Shown here in pieces: positions 7,690-15,704 of a DNA stretch of 64,000 nt; positions within the stretch are counted from its first letter, which is position 1; each line of letters opens with the position of its first letter. This DNA comes from Actinomadura sp. 6K520. GTDB lineage: Bacteria > Actinomycetota > Actinomycetes > Streptosporangiales > Streptosporangiaceae. The notes under the pieces were generated by a model. That model saw only the letters and a list, made by a program, of their open reading frames with translations, did no database searches and was not told the DNA's origin. The stretch is taken from the NCBI RefSeq assembly GCF_004349245.1, contig NZ_SMLC01000012.1, positions 1 through 64,000 on the forward strand. Direction: 5' to 3'. The translations under genes were made by a program, and so were the position numbers.

Positions 7690-8000
7690 CGGTGAAAACC
7701 ACCTGCGGTACGGCATGGTGGTCGGCGGTGGCCGCATACGCGGTCCACGGCCGTGCCCGGACATCGGCGCCGGCCGCGCGGGCGGCGATCACGTCGCCGA
7801 CCACGCGGGCGGCGTACTTGCCCTGATGGGTCAGCGGTGCGCGCCCGGTGACATCGCCGGCCGCGTAGAGCCAGCCGCCGGGGACGGCGTGCACCAGCCC
7901 GGAGTCGTCCACGTCGAGCGGATCGCCGGGGAGCAGCCCGAGCGTCTCCATCCCGAGCTCGTCGGTGGCCGGCCTGCGCCCGGTGGCCACAACATCAAAT
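7690..8000 (-). pseudogene. Pyridine nucleotide-disulfide oxidoreductase, internal fragment
   Basis: About 104 codons match the end of the NAD/FAD domains of mercuric-reductase-like flavoproteins: FDVVATGRRPATDELG, then GWLYAAGDVTGRAPLTHQGKY, the second FAD-binding motif with GD. The match stops at VPQVVFT, where the dimerisation domain should follow with EVASVG. The N-terminal Rossmann fold and redox-active CxxxxC are absent. Both ends are lost, so it cannot be active. It lies downstream of the MFS gene on the same strand, where this enzyme commonly sits in related sulfur or metal operons. Confidence 0.8.
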
Positions 8001-8105
8001 GTCTCCTGTGGCACGCGTTGAGCGCACACCAAGGACCCGCATAACGCAACTCCACGCGCCCGGACGGGACCGGCTGACCTGCGCGGCGCCGGTCATCGAC
8101 GAGCG

Positions 8106-9410
8106 TCACGGGCGGTTCGCGGCCGCGTTCGAGGGTGTGCCGGCGTGGTGTTCGGTGATCCAGCGGGCGGCGAGCAGCCCGGAGCCGGCGGTGAGGACGG
8201 CGGCGGCGATGACGGTGGCGTTGAGGCCGAGGGTGTCGGCGAGGACGCCGGCGACCAGGGCGCCGGCGGCGTAGCCGATGTCGCGCCAGAACCGGTAGGC
8301 GCCGAGCGCGTTGGCGCGCCAGGTGGGGTGGGCGTGGTCGGACACCGAGGCGATGAGAGCGGGGTACACCATGGCGGTGCCGATGCCGAGCGCGACGGCC
8401 GACAGGATTCCCGCCAGCAGTGGCCGGTCCAGCAGGGCCAGGGCGAGGACGAATCCGGCGGCCTGGACGAGCATGCCGGTGACGATGAGGGGTTTGCGGC
8501 CGATGCGGTCGGCGAGGTGGCCGGTGGGGATCTGCCCGAGGCCCCACAGCAGCGGGTAGAGGCCCTTGATGAGGCCGACGGCGGCCAGGCCGAGGCCGTG
8601 GTCGGTGAACAGCAGGGGGAAGACGCCCCAGGTGAGGCCGTCGTTGAGGTTGTTGACCAGTCCGGCTTGGCTGGCGCCGCGCAGGGAGCGGTGGCGCCAG
8701 GAGGTGAGGACGAACGTGGCGGTGAGCCCGGCCGGTTTCCCGGCCGCGTCTCCGCCCAGTGCGGATTCGGGGTGCTGGGCGAGTTCGAGGGCGACGTGCG
8801 CGGCGGTGTCCCGCACGATCAGCGACAGGGCCAGGCCGGCGGCCACGAAGACGACACCGATGAGTTCGGGTGCGGGGCGCAGGCCGTAGGCGGTGGCGAG
8901 GTAGCCGGTGGCCAGGGCGGTGGCGCCGACGGCGACGTATCCGGCGGCCTCGTTCAGGCCGGTGGCCAGGCCGCGGCGGGCGGGGCCGACCAGGTCGATC
9001 TTCATGTTGACCGTCATCGACCAGGCCAGGCCCTGGTTGACGCCCAGCAGGACGTTGGCGGCCACGATCCAGCCCCAGGACGGCGCCCACGCCAGGACGA
9101 ACGGCACGGGGACGCCGATCAGCCAGCCGGCGACCAGGAGCTGCTTGCGGCGGAACCGGGCGGTCAGCGCTCCGGCGGCGAGGTTGGTCAGCGCCTTGGT
9201 GACGCCGAAGGCGATGATGAAGGAGAACACCGCCAGGTCGCTGGTGAGCCCGAAGACCTCGGTGCCGATGAGCGGGACGGTCGTGCGTTCGAGGCCGACC
9301 AGGGCGCCGACGCAGACGTTGACGATGACCAGCAGGGTGAACTGCGGCCAGTTCTCGGCCAGCCCCAGCCGGACCGGGCGGCCTGGCGGCGTCGAGCCGG
9401 GAGCGCTCAC
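8106..9410 (-). CDS. MFS transporter, 12 TM
   Basis: This 434-residue major facilitator protein starts at GTG 9410, overlapping the stop of the MBL-rhodanese gene (GTGA). Hydrophobic segments run throughout, and the loop motif HLADRIGRKPLIV in the second half is the classic MFS motif A (G/HxxxDRxGRR). The amino-terminal half has an equivalent loop ALTARFRRKQLLV. Such transporters regularly accompany MBL-rhodanese genes in actinomycetes, suggesting movement of a sulfur or toxic anion species, but the substrate is unknown. Translational coupling indicates one operon with the gene before it. Confidence 0.88.
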   Translation of the reverse strand: MSAPGSTPPGRPVRLGLAENWPQFTLLVIVNVCVGALVGLERTTVPLIGTEVFGLTSDLAVFSFIIAFGVTKALTNLAAGALTARFRRKQLLVAGWLIGVPVPFVLAWAPSWGWIVAANVLLGVNQGLAWSMTVNMKIDLVGPARRGLATGLNEAAGYVAVGATALATGYLATAYGLRPAPELIGVVFVAAGLALSLIVRDTAAHVALELAQHPESALGGDAAGKPAGLTATFVLTSWRHRSLRGASQAGLVNNLNDGLTWGVFPLLFTDHGLGLAAVGLIKGLYPLLWGLGQIPTGHLADRIGRKPLIVTGMLVQAAGFVLALALLDRPLLAGILSAVALGIGTAMVYPALIASVSDHAHPTWRANALGAYRFWRDIGYAAGALVAGVLADTLGLNATVIAAAVLTAGSGLLAARWITEHHAGTPSNAAANRP

Positions 9411-10786
9411 GCCGTGTTCCCTCCGGGTCCTTGGTCCAGCCGCAGGCCGTGGGCGGCGGCGTAGTCGGCGGGGCCGCCGTCCAGGACGGTCACGTCGGTG
9501 CGTCCGGCCCGTTCCAGGAGGCTTGCGGCGGTCATGGCGCGTTCGCCGTGCCCGCAGGCCACCACCGCGCCCGCGGGGACCGCGGCCGCGCGGCCGGTCA
9601 GGTCGCCGAGTTCGACACCGAAGGCGCCGGGCACGTGCCCGGTGGCGAATTCGGCCTGCTGGCGCACATCGATGTAGGGGCCGCCGGGGGCCCGGTCGGC
9701 GGGGACGAACGCGGTGGTGGCCACGAGACGCCCGGCGGCGGTCCAGGCGGGCATGCCTCCGGACAGGTGCCCGGCGAGCCGCTCGTAGCCGATCTTGTAG
9801 GCGGGCCAGACGATATCGGCGGTGTCCTGGCCCGGCGCGGTGACGAACGCCAGCGGCGCGTCGTCGGGCAGCAGCCATCCCAGCCAGGTGGCGAACTGGT
9901 CGCGCAGCGGGATCGAGATCGCGCCGGGCACGTGCCCGGCGGCGTAGTCGGCGGCGGGTCGCACGTCGACGACGTGGCCGCCGGCCGCCGGCAGCGCCTC
10001 GACCTGCCGGGCGTCCAGCTCCGGCAGGCGCGGCGTGCCCGCCGGCACGGCCGGGCCGCGCCGGTTGACCTCGGTCAGGCGGGCGAAGTAGGCCGGATAG
10101 GAGCCCAGGCTCGCCACCAGGTCGCGGACGAAGGCGTCCTCGCCGGGTGCGGCCAGCAGCGGGTTGGTGCGCTTCTGGGCGCCGATGGTGCTGGTGCGCT
10201 CGGCGCCGGGCGGGGCCGAGCAGAACGAGCCCGCGCCGTGGGTGGGCCAGACGGCGACCTCGTCGGGCAGCGTCGCCAGGCGGCGCAGCGACCGGTACTG
10301 GGCGCGGGTCAGCGCCTCGGTGCGGTCGGCGCCCAGCAGGTCGGTGCGCGCGGCGGAGTCCACGATCAGTGACCCGCCGGTGAACACCCCCAGTTCCCGT
10401 GTCCCGTCCAGCAGCAGAAAGGACAGGTGCTCGTCGGTGTGCCCGGGGGTGGCGAGCGCCCGCAGCACCAGCCCGCCCAGCTCGACCTCGTCGCCGTCGG
10501 CCAGCCCGCGGTGCGGGAAGGCGCGGCGCCCGGCGGCCGAGGCGAGCACGGTGGCGCCGGTGTCATGCGCGAGCTGCACGGCGCCGGACACGAAGTCGGC
10601 GTGCAGATGGGTATCGGCCGCGTACGCGACCAGCAGCCCGCGCCGCCCGGCCGCGGCGTGCAGGGCGCGCAGGTCACGCGCGGCGTCGACGGCCAGGGCG
10701 CGGCCGTCGCCGAGGTCGAGAAGGTAGGCGCTGTTGCCCAGGCCCTCATCGACCAGCGGAATCAGGTGGTCCTCGGCGAAGCCCAC
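9407..10786 (-). CDS. MBL-fold persulfide-dioxygenase-like protein with two rhodanese domains
   Basis: The start GTG 10786 has GGAGGG seven bases upstream and gives 459 residues. Residues ~1-235 are a metallo-beta-lactamase domain of the ETHE1/PDO type: DTHLHADFVSG, GHTDEHLSFLL and the late His of WPTHGAGSF. Residues ~265-355 form a first rhodanese domain whose active-site position reads AFVTAPGQDT without Cys, so it is probably structural. Residues ~370-455 form a second rhodanese with catalytic loop VACGHGERAM. The layout fits a glutathione- or thiol-persulfide dioxygenase coupled to sulfur transfer, in detoxification of sulfide-derived persulfides. Activity is inferred. Confidence 0.88.
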   Translation of the reverse strand: MGFAEDHLIPLVDEGLGNSAYLLDLGDGRALAVDAARDLRALHAAAGRRGLLVAYAADTHLHADFVSGAVQLAHDTGATVLASAAGRRAFPHRGLADGDEVELGGLVLRALATPGHTDEHLSFLLLDGTRELGVFTGGSLIVDSAARTDLLGADRTEALTRAQYRSLRRLATLPDEVAVWPTHGAGSFCSAPPGAERTSTIGAQKRTNPLLAAPGEDAFVRDLVASLGSYPAYFARLTEVNRRGPAVPAGTPRLPELDARQVEALPAAGGHVVDVRPAADYAAGHVPGAISIPLRDQFATWLGWLLPDDAPLAFVTAPGQDTADIVWPAYKIGYERLAGHLSGGMPAWTAAGRLVATTAFVPADRAPGGPYIDVRQQAEFATGHVPGAFGVELGDLTGRAAAVPAGAVVACGHGERAMTAASLLERAGRTDVTVLDGGPADYAAAHGLRLDQGPGGNTA

Positions 10787-10851
10787 GGGTGGTCCCTCCG
10801 ATCCGGGTGGTGCGGTTCGGGTGGCGCGCGGTGGCACCTGACCACAATATT

Positions 10852-10865
10852 CCATGGATCTATGG
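10852..10865. promoter_or_regulatory. Near-palindrome upstream of the MBL-rhodanese gene
   Basis: CCATGGATCTATGG is a 14-bp dyad with one mismatched pair, in an AT-rich patch next to AATATT and upstream of the GTG at 10786. It resembles ArsR-type operators, and an ArsR-rhodanese remnant follows at 10876. It may be an orphan site. Confidence 0.35.
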
Positions 10866-10875
10866 AGGATGCACC

Positions 10876-10962
10876 AGCGAACTGCCCGAGGGCGCCGAGA
10901 TCGTGGTGTGCCGCCGCGGCGAGTACCGCGTACCGGCCTACGACGCCGTCCGGCTGATCAGC
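10876..10962 (+). pseudogene. Rhodanese-tail remnant of an ArsR-rhodanese fusion
   Basis: About 29 codons read SELPEGAEIVV then CRRGEYRVPAYDAVRLIS. This lines up with the C-terminus of ArsR-rhodanese regulators, where the usual text is YCRGxYCVxAxxAVxLL. The catalytic Cys and the second Cys are both Arg here, each reachable by one base change (TGC to CGC), and the Tyr before the loop is Cys. No start or HTH part remains. The last bases overlap the marR stop. This is a decayed fragment. Confidence 0.6.
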
Positions 10963-11428
10963 AGGACTCCTGGCCGAGTCGCACCAGCAGGTGATCCACC
11001 GTGGCGACGAACCCCTCCAGGTCGGACGCCGCGACCCCCTCGAACAGCCGGGCGGCGCCCTGGTCGTACTCGTCCCGCAGACCGCTCATGGTCGCGGTGC
11101 CCTTGTCGGTGAGCGCGACCAGCGTCGCCCGGCGGTCGTTCGGATGACGGCCGCGCGCCACGAACCCGTCGGCCTCCAGCGCGTCCACCAGGCCGGTCAC
11201 GTTCCGCGGCGACACGCCGATCGCGTCGGCCAGCGCCCGCTGCGTCATCGGCCCCCGCTCGTTCAGGTTCCACAGCACCGTCGCGCGGGCCCGCGACAGC
11301 CCCCGCGCGGCCATGCCCTCCTCCATGTACTGGTGCGTCACCACCGCCAGCGAGAACAGCTTCTCCAGCGCCGCGCCCGCCGCCGCGTCCGAAAATGCGG
11401 AACCATCATCATTGTGAAGTCGCTTCAC
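10958..11428 (-). CDS. MarR family transcriptional regulator
   Basis: From GTG 11428 the protein has 156 residues. The winged helix-turn-helix is clear: ARATVLWNLNERGPMTQRAL, ADAIGVSPRNVTGLVDALEA, then the wing GRHPNDRRATLVALTDKG. Helices at both ends form the dimer interface. The gene diverges from a methyltransferase gene with 63 bases between their starts, and a strong palindrome overlaps the proposed start codon, so autorepression and control of the methyltransferase are likely. A later start would truncate the first dimer helix, so I prefer 11428. Confidence 0.88.
   Translation of the reverse strand: MKRLHNDDGSAFSDAAAGAALEKLFSLAVVTHQYMEEGMAARGLSRARATVLWNLNERGPMTQRALADAIGVSPRNVTGLVDALEADGFVARGRHPNDRRATLVALTDKGTATMSGLRDEYDQGAARLFEGVAASDLEGFVATVDHLLVRLGQESC
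11414..11428. promoter_or_regulatory. MarR operator palindrome
   Basis: GTGAAGTCGCTTCAC is a perfect 6-bp dyad around TCG, and the symmetry extends three more bases each side (ATT / TAT, nearly perfect). It lies between marR and the divergent methyltransferase and covers the proposed marR start. Confidence 0.75.
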
Positions 11429-11491
11429 TATGTCGTAACCTCCGTAGAGAGCGTAGCGCCCGCCCCCCGCGAACCGAAGGAGACGGCAACG

Positions 11492-12166
11492 ATGAACCAC
11501 ACGACCGGCCGGGTGAGCCGCAAGATCAGGAGGCGGGGACATCCGGTGTTCGCCCGGTGCTACGCCCGCGTCGCCCCGGCCATGGACGACGGCGGCGTCA
11601 CCGAGCACCGCCGGGCCCTGCTCGCCGGCACCACCGGACGCGTCCTCGAAGTCGGCGCCGGCACCGGTGCGAACTTCCCCCACTACCCGCCCGGGGTCAC
11701 CGAAGTGATCGCCGTTGAACCCGAACCGCACCTACGGCACCTGGCCGAGACCGCCGCCGCGACCGCCCCGGTCCCGGTCACCGTCACCGACGGCGTCGCC
11801 GAGCACCTGGCCGCACCCGACCGCGGCTTCGACGCCGTGGTCGCCTGCCTGATGCTGTGCTCGGTCCGCGACCGCGACGCCGCCCTCGCCGAGATGCTGC
11901 GCGTGCTGCGGCCCGGCGGACGGCTGCACTTCTTCGAGCACGTCCGCGCCGAAGGGCCCGGACTGCGCCGCACCCAGCGCGTCCTGGACGCCACCGTGTG
12001 GCCGCTGCTCAACGGCGGTTGCCACCTCGCCACCGACACCGCCGCCGCCATCGGGCGAGCCGGGTTCACCGACGTGCGGGCACGGAAGGTGAACTGGCCC
12101 CGAACCCGGCCGACGCTTCCGTTCGCCCCGCACATCCTCGGCACCGCCACCCGCCCCGCCACTTAG
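11492..12166 (+). CDS. SAM-dependent methyltransferase (class I)
   Basis: ATG 11492 follows AAGGAGAC at ideal distance and gives 224 residues. The SAM-binding motif I is LEVGAGTGANFPHYP, motif II has AVEPEPHLRHLA with the acidic residue, and motif III is LRPGGRLHFFEHV. The sequence resembles the UbiE/METTL7-like group that methylates small thiols or other small molecules; the acceptor is unknown here. Divergent MarR control through the shared palindrome suggests induction by a small toxic compound. Confidence 0.88.
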   Translation: MNHTTGRVSRKIRRRGHPVFARCYARVAPAMDDGGVTEHRRALLAGTTGRVLEVGAGTGANFPHYPPGVTEVIAVEPEPHLRHLAETAAATAPVPVTVTDGVAEHLAAPDRGFDAVVACLMLCSVRDRDAALAEMLRVLRPGGRLHFFEHVRAEGPGLRRTQRVLDATVWPLLNGGCHLATDTAAAIGRAGFTDVRARKVNWPRTRPTLPFAPHILGTATRPAT

Positions 12167-12475
12167 GAGCACGGCACCGCCGCGCTGCGCGTGGCCACGG
12201 TCGAATATCGACGGTGCCGGTGGCCTTTCAGCCGCGCGGCTTTCCGCGGCGGCCTCCCTGGTCGACGGCGCGCACCTGGCCGCCCCTGGAGACGACGAAC
12301 GGCGTGGCCGCCCGGAGATGGCCCCGGGTGAGCCGCACCGCCTCCACATGGTCACCGTTCTCGATCGCCCGGCTGATGCGCAGACAACCGCTGACCGCCT
12401 CCGTGCGGCCCCGGACCTCCGGCTCGGCGGCCGCCCGGGGTCCATCGCACGGGCGGCGCTCGTCCATGAACGACG
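12167..12475. other. Intergenic region of ~310 bp
   Basis: A minus-strand reading frame at 12228-12467 (79 codons from ATG 12467) contains a helical stretch, ENGDHVEAVRLTRGHLR, faintly like the C-terminus of a GntR/FCD regulator. It has no clear start signal or upstream domain. I treat it as a possible remnant and see nothing else here. Confidence 0.3.
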
Positions 12476-12916
12476 TCACGCCGGGGTCGTCGGCGTCGGC
12501 GGGATGCGGGTGAAGGTCATGTCCATCCAGTCGGTCCAGTCCGAGCCGTTCTCCGCGCGTTCCCATCTGGCCGCCATGGTGGAGCCGGTGACCGTGAGCG
12601 TCGCGCGCTCGGTCGCGCTCGCGAACGTCCAGACGTCGTCGTCCACGGTGGCGTGCATGGTGCCGAACGCGCCCCGGCTGTCGAACGAACGCATGGGCCA
12701 CGTCCCGGTCACCGGGTCGTAGGGGCCGATCATCTCGATGACCTCGAGCTCTTCGTCGCCCATGCGCACATCGGCGCGGTGGAGCAGGAACGCTCCGCCG
12801 GTCATCCACTCGTAGGTGTCGGTTCCGCTGATCTCCACCGCCGGGCCGGACACCGTCCGTCCCGCCGTGCGCCAGCTCCCTACCAGGGGGTCCAGGCGCG
12901 CGTTCTCGGGGGTCAT
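12476..12916 (-). CDS. DUF1579-type small beta-barrel protein
   Basis: This 146-residue protein has the pattern of DUF1579/lipocalin-like proteins: LVGSWRTAGRT near the start, GTDTYEWMTGGAFLLHRADV, then a conserved IGPYDPVTGTWPMRSFDSRG and WTFASATERATLTV. These proteins form small beta-barrels of unknown ligand. The gene diverges from an ArsR-SRPBCC operon, with a shared operator between them, which is a common arrangement for ArsR regulators paired with AHSA1-like genes. Confidence 0.8.
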   Translation of the reverse strand: MTPENARLDPLVGSWRTAGRTVSGPAVEISGTDTYEWMTGGAFLLHRADVRMGDEELEVIEMIGPYDPVTGTWPMRSFDSRGAFGTMHATVDDDVWTFASATERATLTVTGSTMAARWERAENGSDWTDWMDMTFTRIPPTPTTPA

Positions 12917-12936
12917 GGTCCTCTTCTCCTGGATCT

Positions 12937-12964
12937 ATGTAAGATGTTGCTTAAATACTTACAT
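12937..12964. promoter_or_regulatory. ArsR-type operator
   Basis: ATGTAAG at 12937-12943 and CTTACAT at 12958-12964 form a perfect 7-bp inverted repeat with 14-base spacing. An inner pair TAAG/CTTA (12940-12943 and 12950-12953) shares the left arm. It sits in an AT-rich island between the divergent DUF1579 and arsR genes and probably binds the neighbouring ArsR. Confidence 0.65.
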
Positions 12965-13000
12965 GCTGGCTTTCGGGCAGGCAACCGAGGAGGCCCACCG

Positions 13001-13312
13001 GTGGACGAGGTGTTGCGGGCGGTCGCCGATCCGACCCGCCGCACGATCCTGATGCTGGTGCGCGACGGGGAGATGCCGGCGGGCGAGATCGCCGCGCACT
13101 GCCCCGGCATCAGCCGCCCGGCCGTTTCCCAGCACCTGCGGGTGCTGGTCACGGCCGGCCTGCTGGACGTCCGGCGCGCGGGCAACCGCCGCCTCTACCG
13201 GCTGAGGACGGCGGGCCTCGCCGAGGCGGCGGAGTTCTTCGACACGTTCTGGTCCGGTCCGCTCGCGCGCCTGAAGCAGGCGGCCGAACAGGAAGAGGGG
13301 GGACGATCGTGA
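13001..13312 (+). CDS. ArsR family regulator (SRPBCC-linked type)
   Basis: GTG 13001 follows GAGGAGG and gives 103 residues. The winged helix is complete: VADPTRRTILMLVRDGEMPA, then ISRPAVSQHLRVLVTAGLLD and the wing RRAGNRRLYRL. There are no Cys residues in the metal-site positions, so it is not a classical metal sensor. Its stop overlaps the GTG of the next gene (GTGA), a coupling seen in many ArsR-AHSA1 operons, where the SRPBCC protein may bind or modify the inducer. Confidence 0.88.
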   Translation: MDEVLRAVADPTRRTILMLVRDGEMPAGEIAAHCPGISRPAVSQHLRVLVTAGLLDVRRAGNRRLYRLRTAGLAEAAEFFDTFWSGPLARLKQAAEQEEGGRS

Positions 13313-13731
13313 ACGCGACGATCGAGCGGACCGTGTGGATCGATGCGCCGCCGGAGACGGTCTGGCGGTTCTTCACCGACCCCGCGCGGCTGGCGCAGTG
13401 GTGGGGACGGGCCGAGGTCGACGCCCGGCCCGGCGGCGTCCTGACGGTTTCCATGCCGGACGGGCCGCGCCCGGTGATGCGCGGGGAGTTCGTGGAGATC
13501 CTCCCGCACGAGCGGATCGTCTTCACCTTCGGCTGGGAGCCGGCGCCGGAGGCGCCCGCCATCCCGCCCGGAGGGTCACGGGTAGAGGTGACCCTGGCGC
13601 CCGCGGACGGCGGGACGAGCCTCACGCTCCGGCACAGCGGCCTCCCGCTCCCCCTGGAAGACGAGACCGGCGACGGGTGGACGGGCCTGCTGCGGCGGCT
13701 GAGGGAACGGGCGGGTCCGGTCGGTTCGTGA
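13309..13731 (+). CDS. SRPBCC / AHSA1-like protein
   Basis: This 140-residue protein starts at GTG 13309 inside the arsR stop. It has the START-like helix-grip pattern: RTVWIDAPPETVWRFFTDP, ARLAQWWG, a basic-acidic beta sheet, FTFGWE, and a final helix with GDGWTGLLRRL. The fold has a hydrophobic ligand cavity. The role is inferred from context as partner of the ArsR regulator. Confidence 0.87.
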   Translation: MNATIERTVWIDAPPETVWRFFTDPARLAQWWGRAEVDARPGGVLTVSMPDGPRPVMRGEFVEILPHERIVFTFGWEPAPEAPAIPPGGSRVEVTLAPADGGTSLTLRHSGLPLPLEDETGDGWTGLLRRLRERAGPVGS

Positions 13732-13795
13732 AGGTGCTTGCGAGAAGCGCCGATGCCGCTTCCGAAGAACCCGGGGACGTAGCGGTGGATGCGCG

Positions 13796-13966
13796 GGTGT
13801 CACCGCGCAGGCCGCCGCCCAGCTCGCCGTCACCTGCCTGCCGGCCATGAACACCGTGTTCGGCACCGCCCCCATCGGCGGGCAGGTGTGGCTGCGCATC
13901 CGGGCCATCGCCGCGGTGGCCGGTCTCGTGGTCGCCGCGCACAAGCGGCTGTCGCGGCCCGCATGA
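13796..13966 (+). pseudogene. P-type ATPase C-terminal remnant
   Basis: An open stretch of ~56 codons ending at TGA 13964-13966 reads AQLAVTCLPAMNTVFGTAP followed by a hydrophobic helix and a short basic tail (AHKRLSRPA). This is the usual ending of calcium/magnesium-type P-type ATPases, where the last two helices carry a (V/L)YxPxxxxxFGTxPL pattern. No start, phosphorylation motif or other domain exists upstream, where SRPBCC coding ends at 13731. It is a tail left by a deletion. Confidence 0.65.
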
Positions 13967-14130
13967 ACACCGCGGTTCTCGCCGTTGACGCGACGTCCCT
14001 CTTTTTTCGCTAAAGCAGTCTTTGCTTTTCGCGCGGTTACTCGACTACCCGCCGGAAACAACGAGCCGAGACCGAAAAGGAATGGCGCGAAAGCCTCTCT
14101 CATGATCGGTCCTTACGAAGGGAGTCCCGA

Positions 14131-15003
14131 ATGCGCAGACTGGTGACGGCCGTCCTGGCCGCGACCGCCTTCGCCGCGGCAACGGCGACCGCCGCCTTCG
14201 CGACGACCGCACAGGCCCCCCGCCAACCGCATGCGGCCGCGCAGGCGACGGCGACCGTCCGGGTCCTGCACGGAATTCCCGGCCTGACCGTGGACGTCTT
14301 CGCGAACGGCGAGGAAGTGCTGGCGGACTTCACGCCCGGCTCGCTCAGCGACCCGCTGCAACTTCCCGCGGGCAGCTACGACATCGCGGTGTTCCAGGCG
14401 GGCCAGGGGCCCGGCGGCACACCGGCCGTCGAGCGGACCGTCGAGGTGACCGGGGGAACGGACGTCACGCTGACGGCCAACCTCGACGAAAGCGGGAGCC
14501 CGGCGCTCAACGCCTACGTCAACGACGTCTCCAGGGTTCCGGCGGGCCAGGGCAGGCTGACCGTCCGGCACGTCGCCGCCGCCCCCGCCGTGGACGTGCG
14601 GGCCGACGGCTCCGCGATCGTGCGGAACCTGACCAATCCCGACGAGGCCGTCACCGAGGTACCGGCGGGAACGGTCAGCGCGGACGTCACCCTCGCGGGA
14701 ACCGACACCGTCGTGATCGGGCCGACCCCGCTGACCGTCGCCGAGGGCGCCAACACCATCGTCTACGCGTGGGGCAGCGCGGAGGAGGAGAACCTCAGGC
14801 TCGCCGTGCAGACCATCACCGGCCTGCAGTCCGCTCCCGGCGGGGTCCCCGGCGGAACCGGCGGTCAGGCGGCCGGCCTCGACGGCGGTGCTCCCGGCTG
14901 GCTGGCCGGCGCGACCGGGCTGGCGTTCCTGGTGATGGTCGGCGCGGGCGCGCGGCTGCTCGTCCTGCGCCGGCGCGGTGCCCTGCGCGGCGACCCGCGC
15001 TGA
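14131..15003 (+). CDS. DUF4397 surface protein with C-terminal membrane anchor
   Basis: This 290-residue protein has a signal peptide at 1-27, then two DUF4397 repeats (~40-130 and ~135-225). The first opens with VRVLHGIPGLTVDVFANGE and the second with LTVRHVAAAPAVDVRADG. A Gly/Pro-rich stretch leads to a membrane helix at ~255-278 and a basic tail RRRGALRGDPR. No clear LPxTG-type motif is seen before the helix. It precedes a class F sortase by 17 bases. The pair is common in actinomycetes and suggests the sortase acts on this protein or on a sibling elsewhere. Confidence 0.87.
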   Translation: MRRLVTAVLAATAFAAATATAAFATTAQAPRQPHAAAQATATVRVLHGIPGLTVDVFANGEEVLADFTPGSLSDPLQLPAGSYDIAVFQAGQGPGGTPAVERTVEVTGGTDVTLTANLDESGSPALNAYVNDVSRVPAGQGRLTVRHVAAAPAVDVRADGSAIVRNLTNPDEAVTEVPAGTVSADVTLAGTDTVVIGPTPLTVAEGANTIVYAWGSAEEENLRLAVQTITGLQSAPGGVPGGTGGQAAGLDGGAPGWLAGATGLAFLVMVGAGARLLVLRRRGALRGDPR

Positions 15004-15020
15004 ACGGCCGGCGCCGGCCG

Positions 15021-15671
15021 ATGACCGGATCAGCGCGCCTGCTGCTCGTCCTCGCCGGCGCCGGTCTGCTCGGGACCGGCGCCGGCGGGGCCGCGCTGTG
15101 GGATGCGGCCACCGGGGACGGGCTCACCGAGACCGGTCAGCGGCCCCCGTTCGACCGCACCGCCGCGACGGGTGGGGACCCGGCCGCGGCCGGTACGGCC
15201 GGGCGGGGGCCCGCGGCACCCGCCCGGCCGGTGGAACTCACGGTGCCGTCCGTCGGGCTTCACACGGCGGTAGTGCCGATGGGCGTCGACCGGCGCGGCG
15301 CCATGGCGCTTCCCGGCGACGTGTCCCGCGTCGGCTGGTACCGGTACGGGACCCGCCCCGGCTCGCGTGCCGGGTCGGCGGTTCTCGCCGGGCACGTCGA
15401 CTCCCGGCGCCGCGGGCTCGGCGCCCTGGCCGCCCTGCGCCGGGTCTCGCCCGGCGACCGGCTGGCCGTCCGCCTCGCCGACGGCCGCACCGTCAGGTAC
15501 CGCGCGGTCGCCCGGGAGGTCATCGGCAAGGGGGCGATGCCGCTGGAGGAGCTGTTCTCCCGCGACGGCGGCCCCCGCCTCACCGTCATCACCTGCGGCG
15601 GCCCCTTCGACTCCCGGACGGGGCGCTACCGCGACAACCTCGTGATCACGGCCGTCCCGGTCGGGGGGTGA
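15021..15671 (+). CDS. Class F sortase
   Basis: ATG 15021 gives 216 residues. An N-terminal membrane segment (LLLVLAGAGLLGTGAGGAAL) is followed by a Pro/Ala linker and the sortase domain from ~75. Catalytic residues are visible: His in SAVLAGHVDS, Cys in LTVITCGGPF and Arg in TGRYRDNLVITA. Class F sortases are short and common in actinobacteria, usually beside a DUF4397 or chaplin-like substrate gene. Transpeptidation onto the cell wall is the expected role; the substrate motif is not identified in the neighbour. Confidence 0.92.
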   Translation: MTGSARLLLVLAGAGLLGTGAGGAALWDAATGDGLTETGQRPPFDRTAATGGDPAAAGTAGRGPAAPARPVELTVPSVGLHTAVVPMGVDRRGAMALPGDVSRVGWYRYGTRPGSRAGSAVLAGHVDSRRRGLGALAALRRVSPGDRLAVRLADGRTVRYRAVAREVIGKGAMPLEELFSRDGGPRLTVITCGGPFDSRTGRYRDNLVITAVPVGG

Positions 15672-15704
15672 GCCGGGCCGACGGTGCCCGTCCCGGGGAC
15701 CGGG

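Noticed and set aside
12228-12467. A 79-codon gene on the minus strand
   Set aside because: No ribosome site and only a faint similarity to a GntR tail; kept as intergenic.
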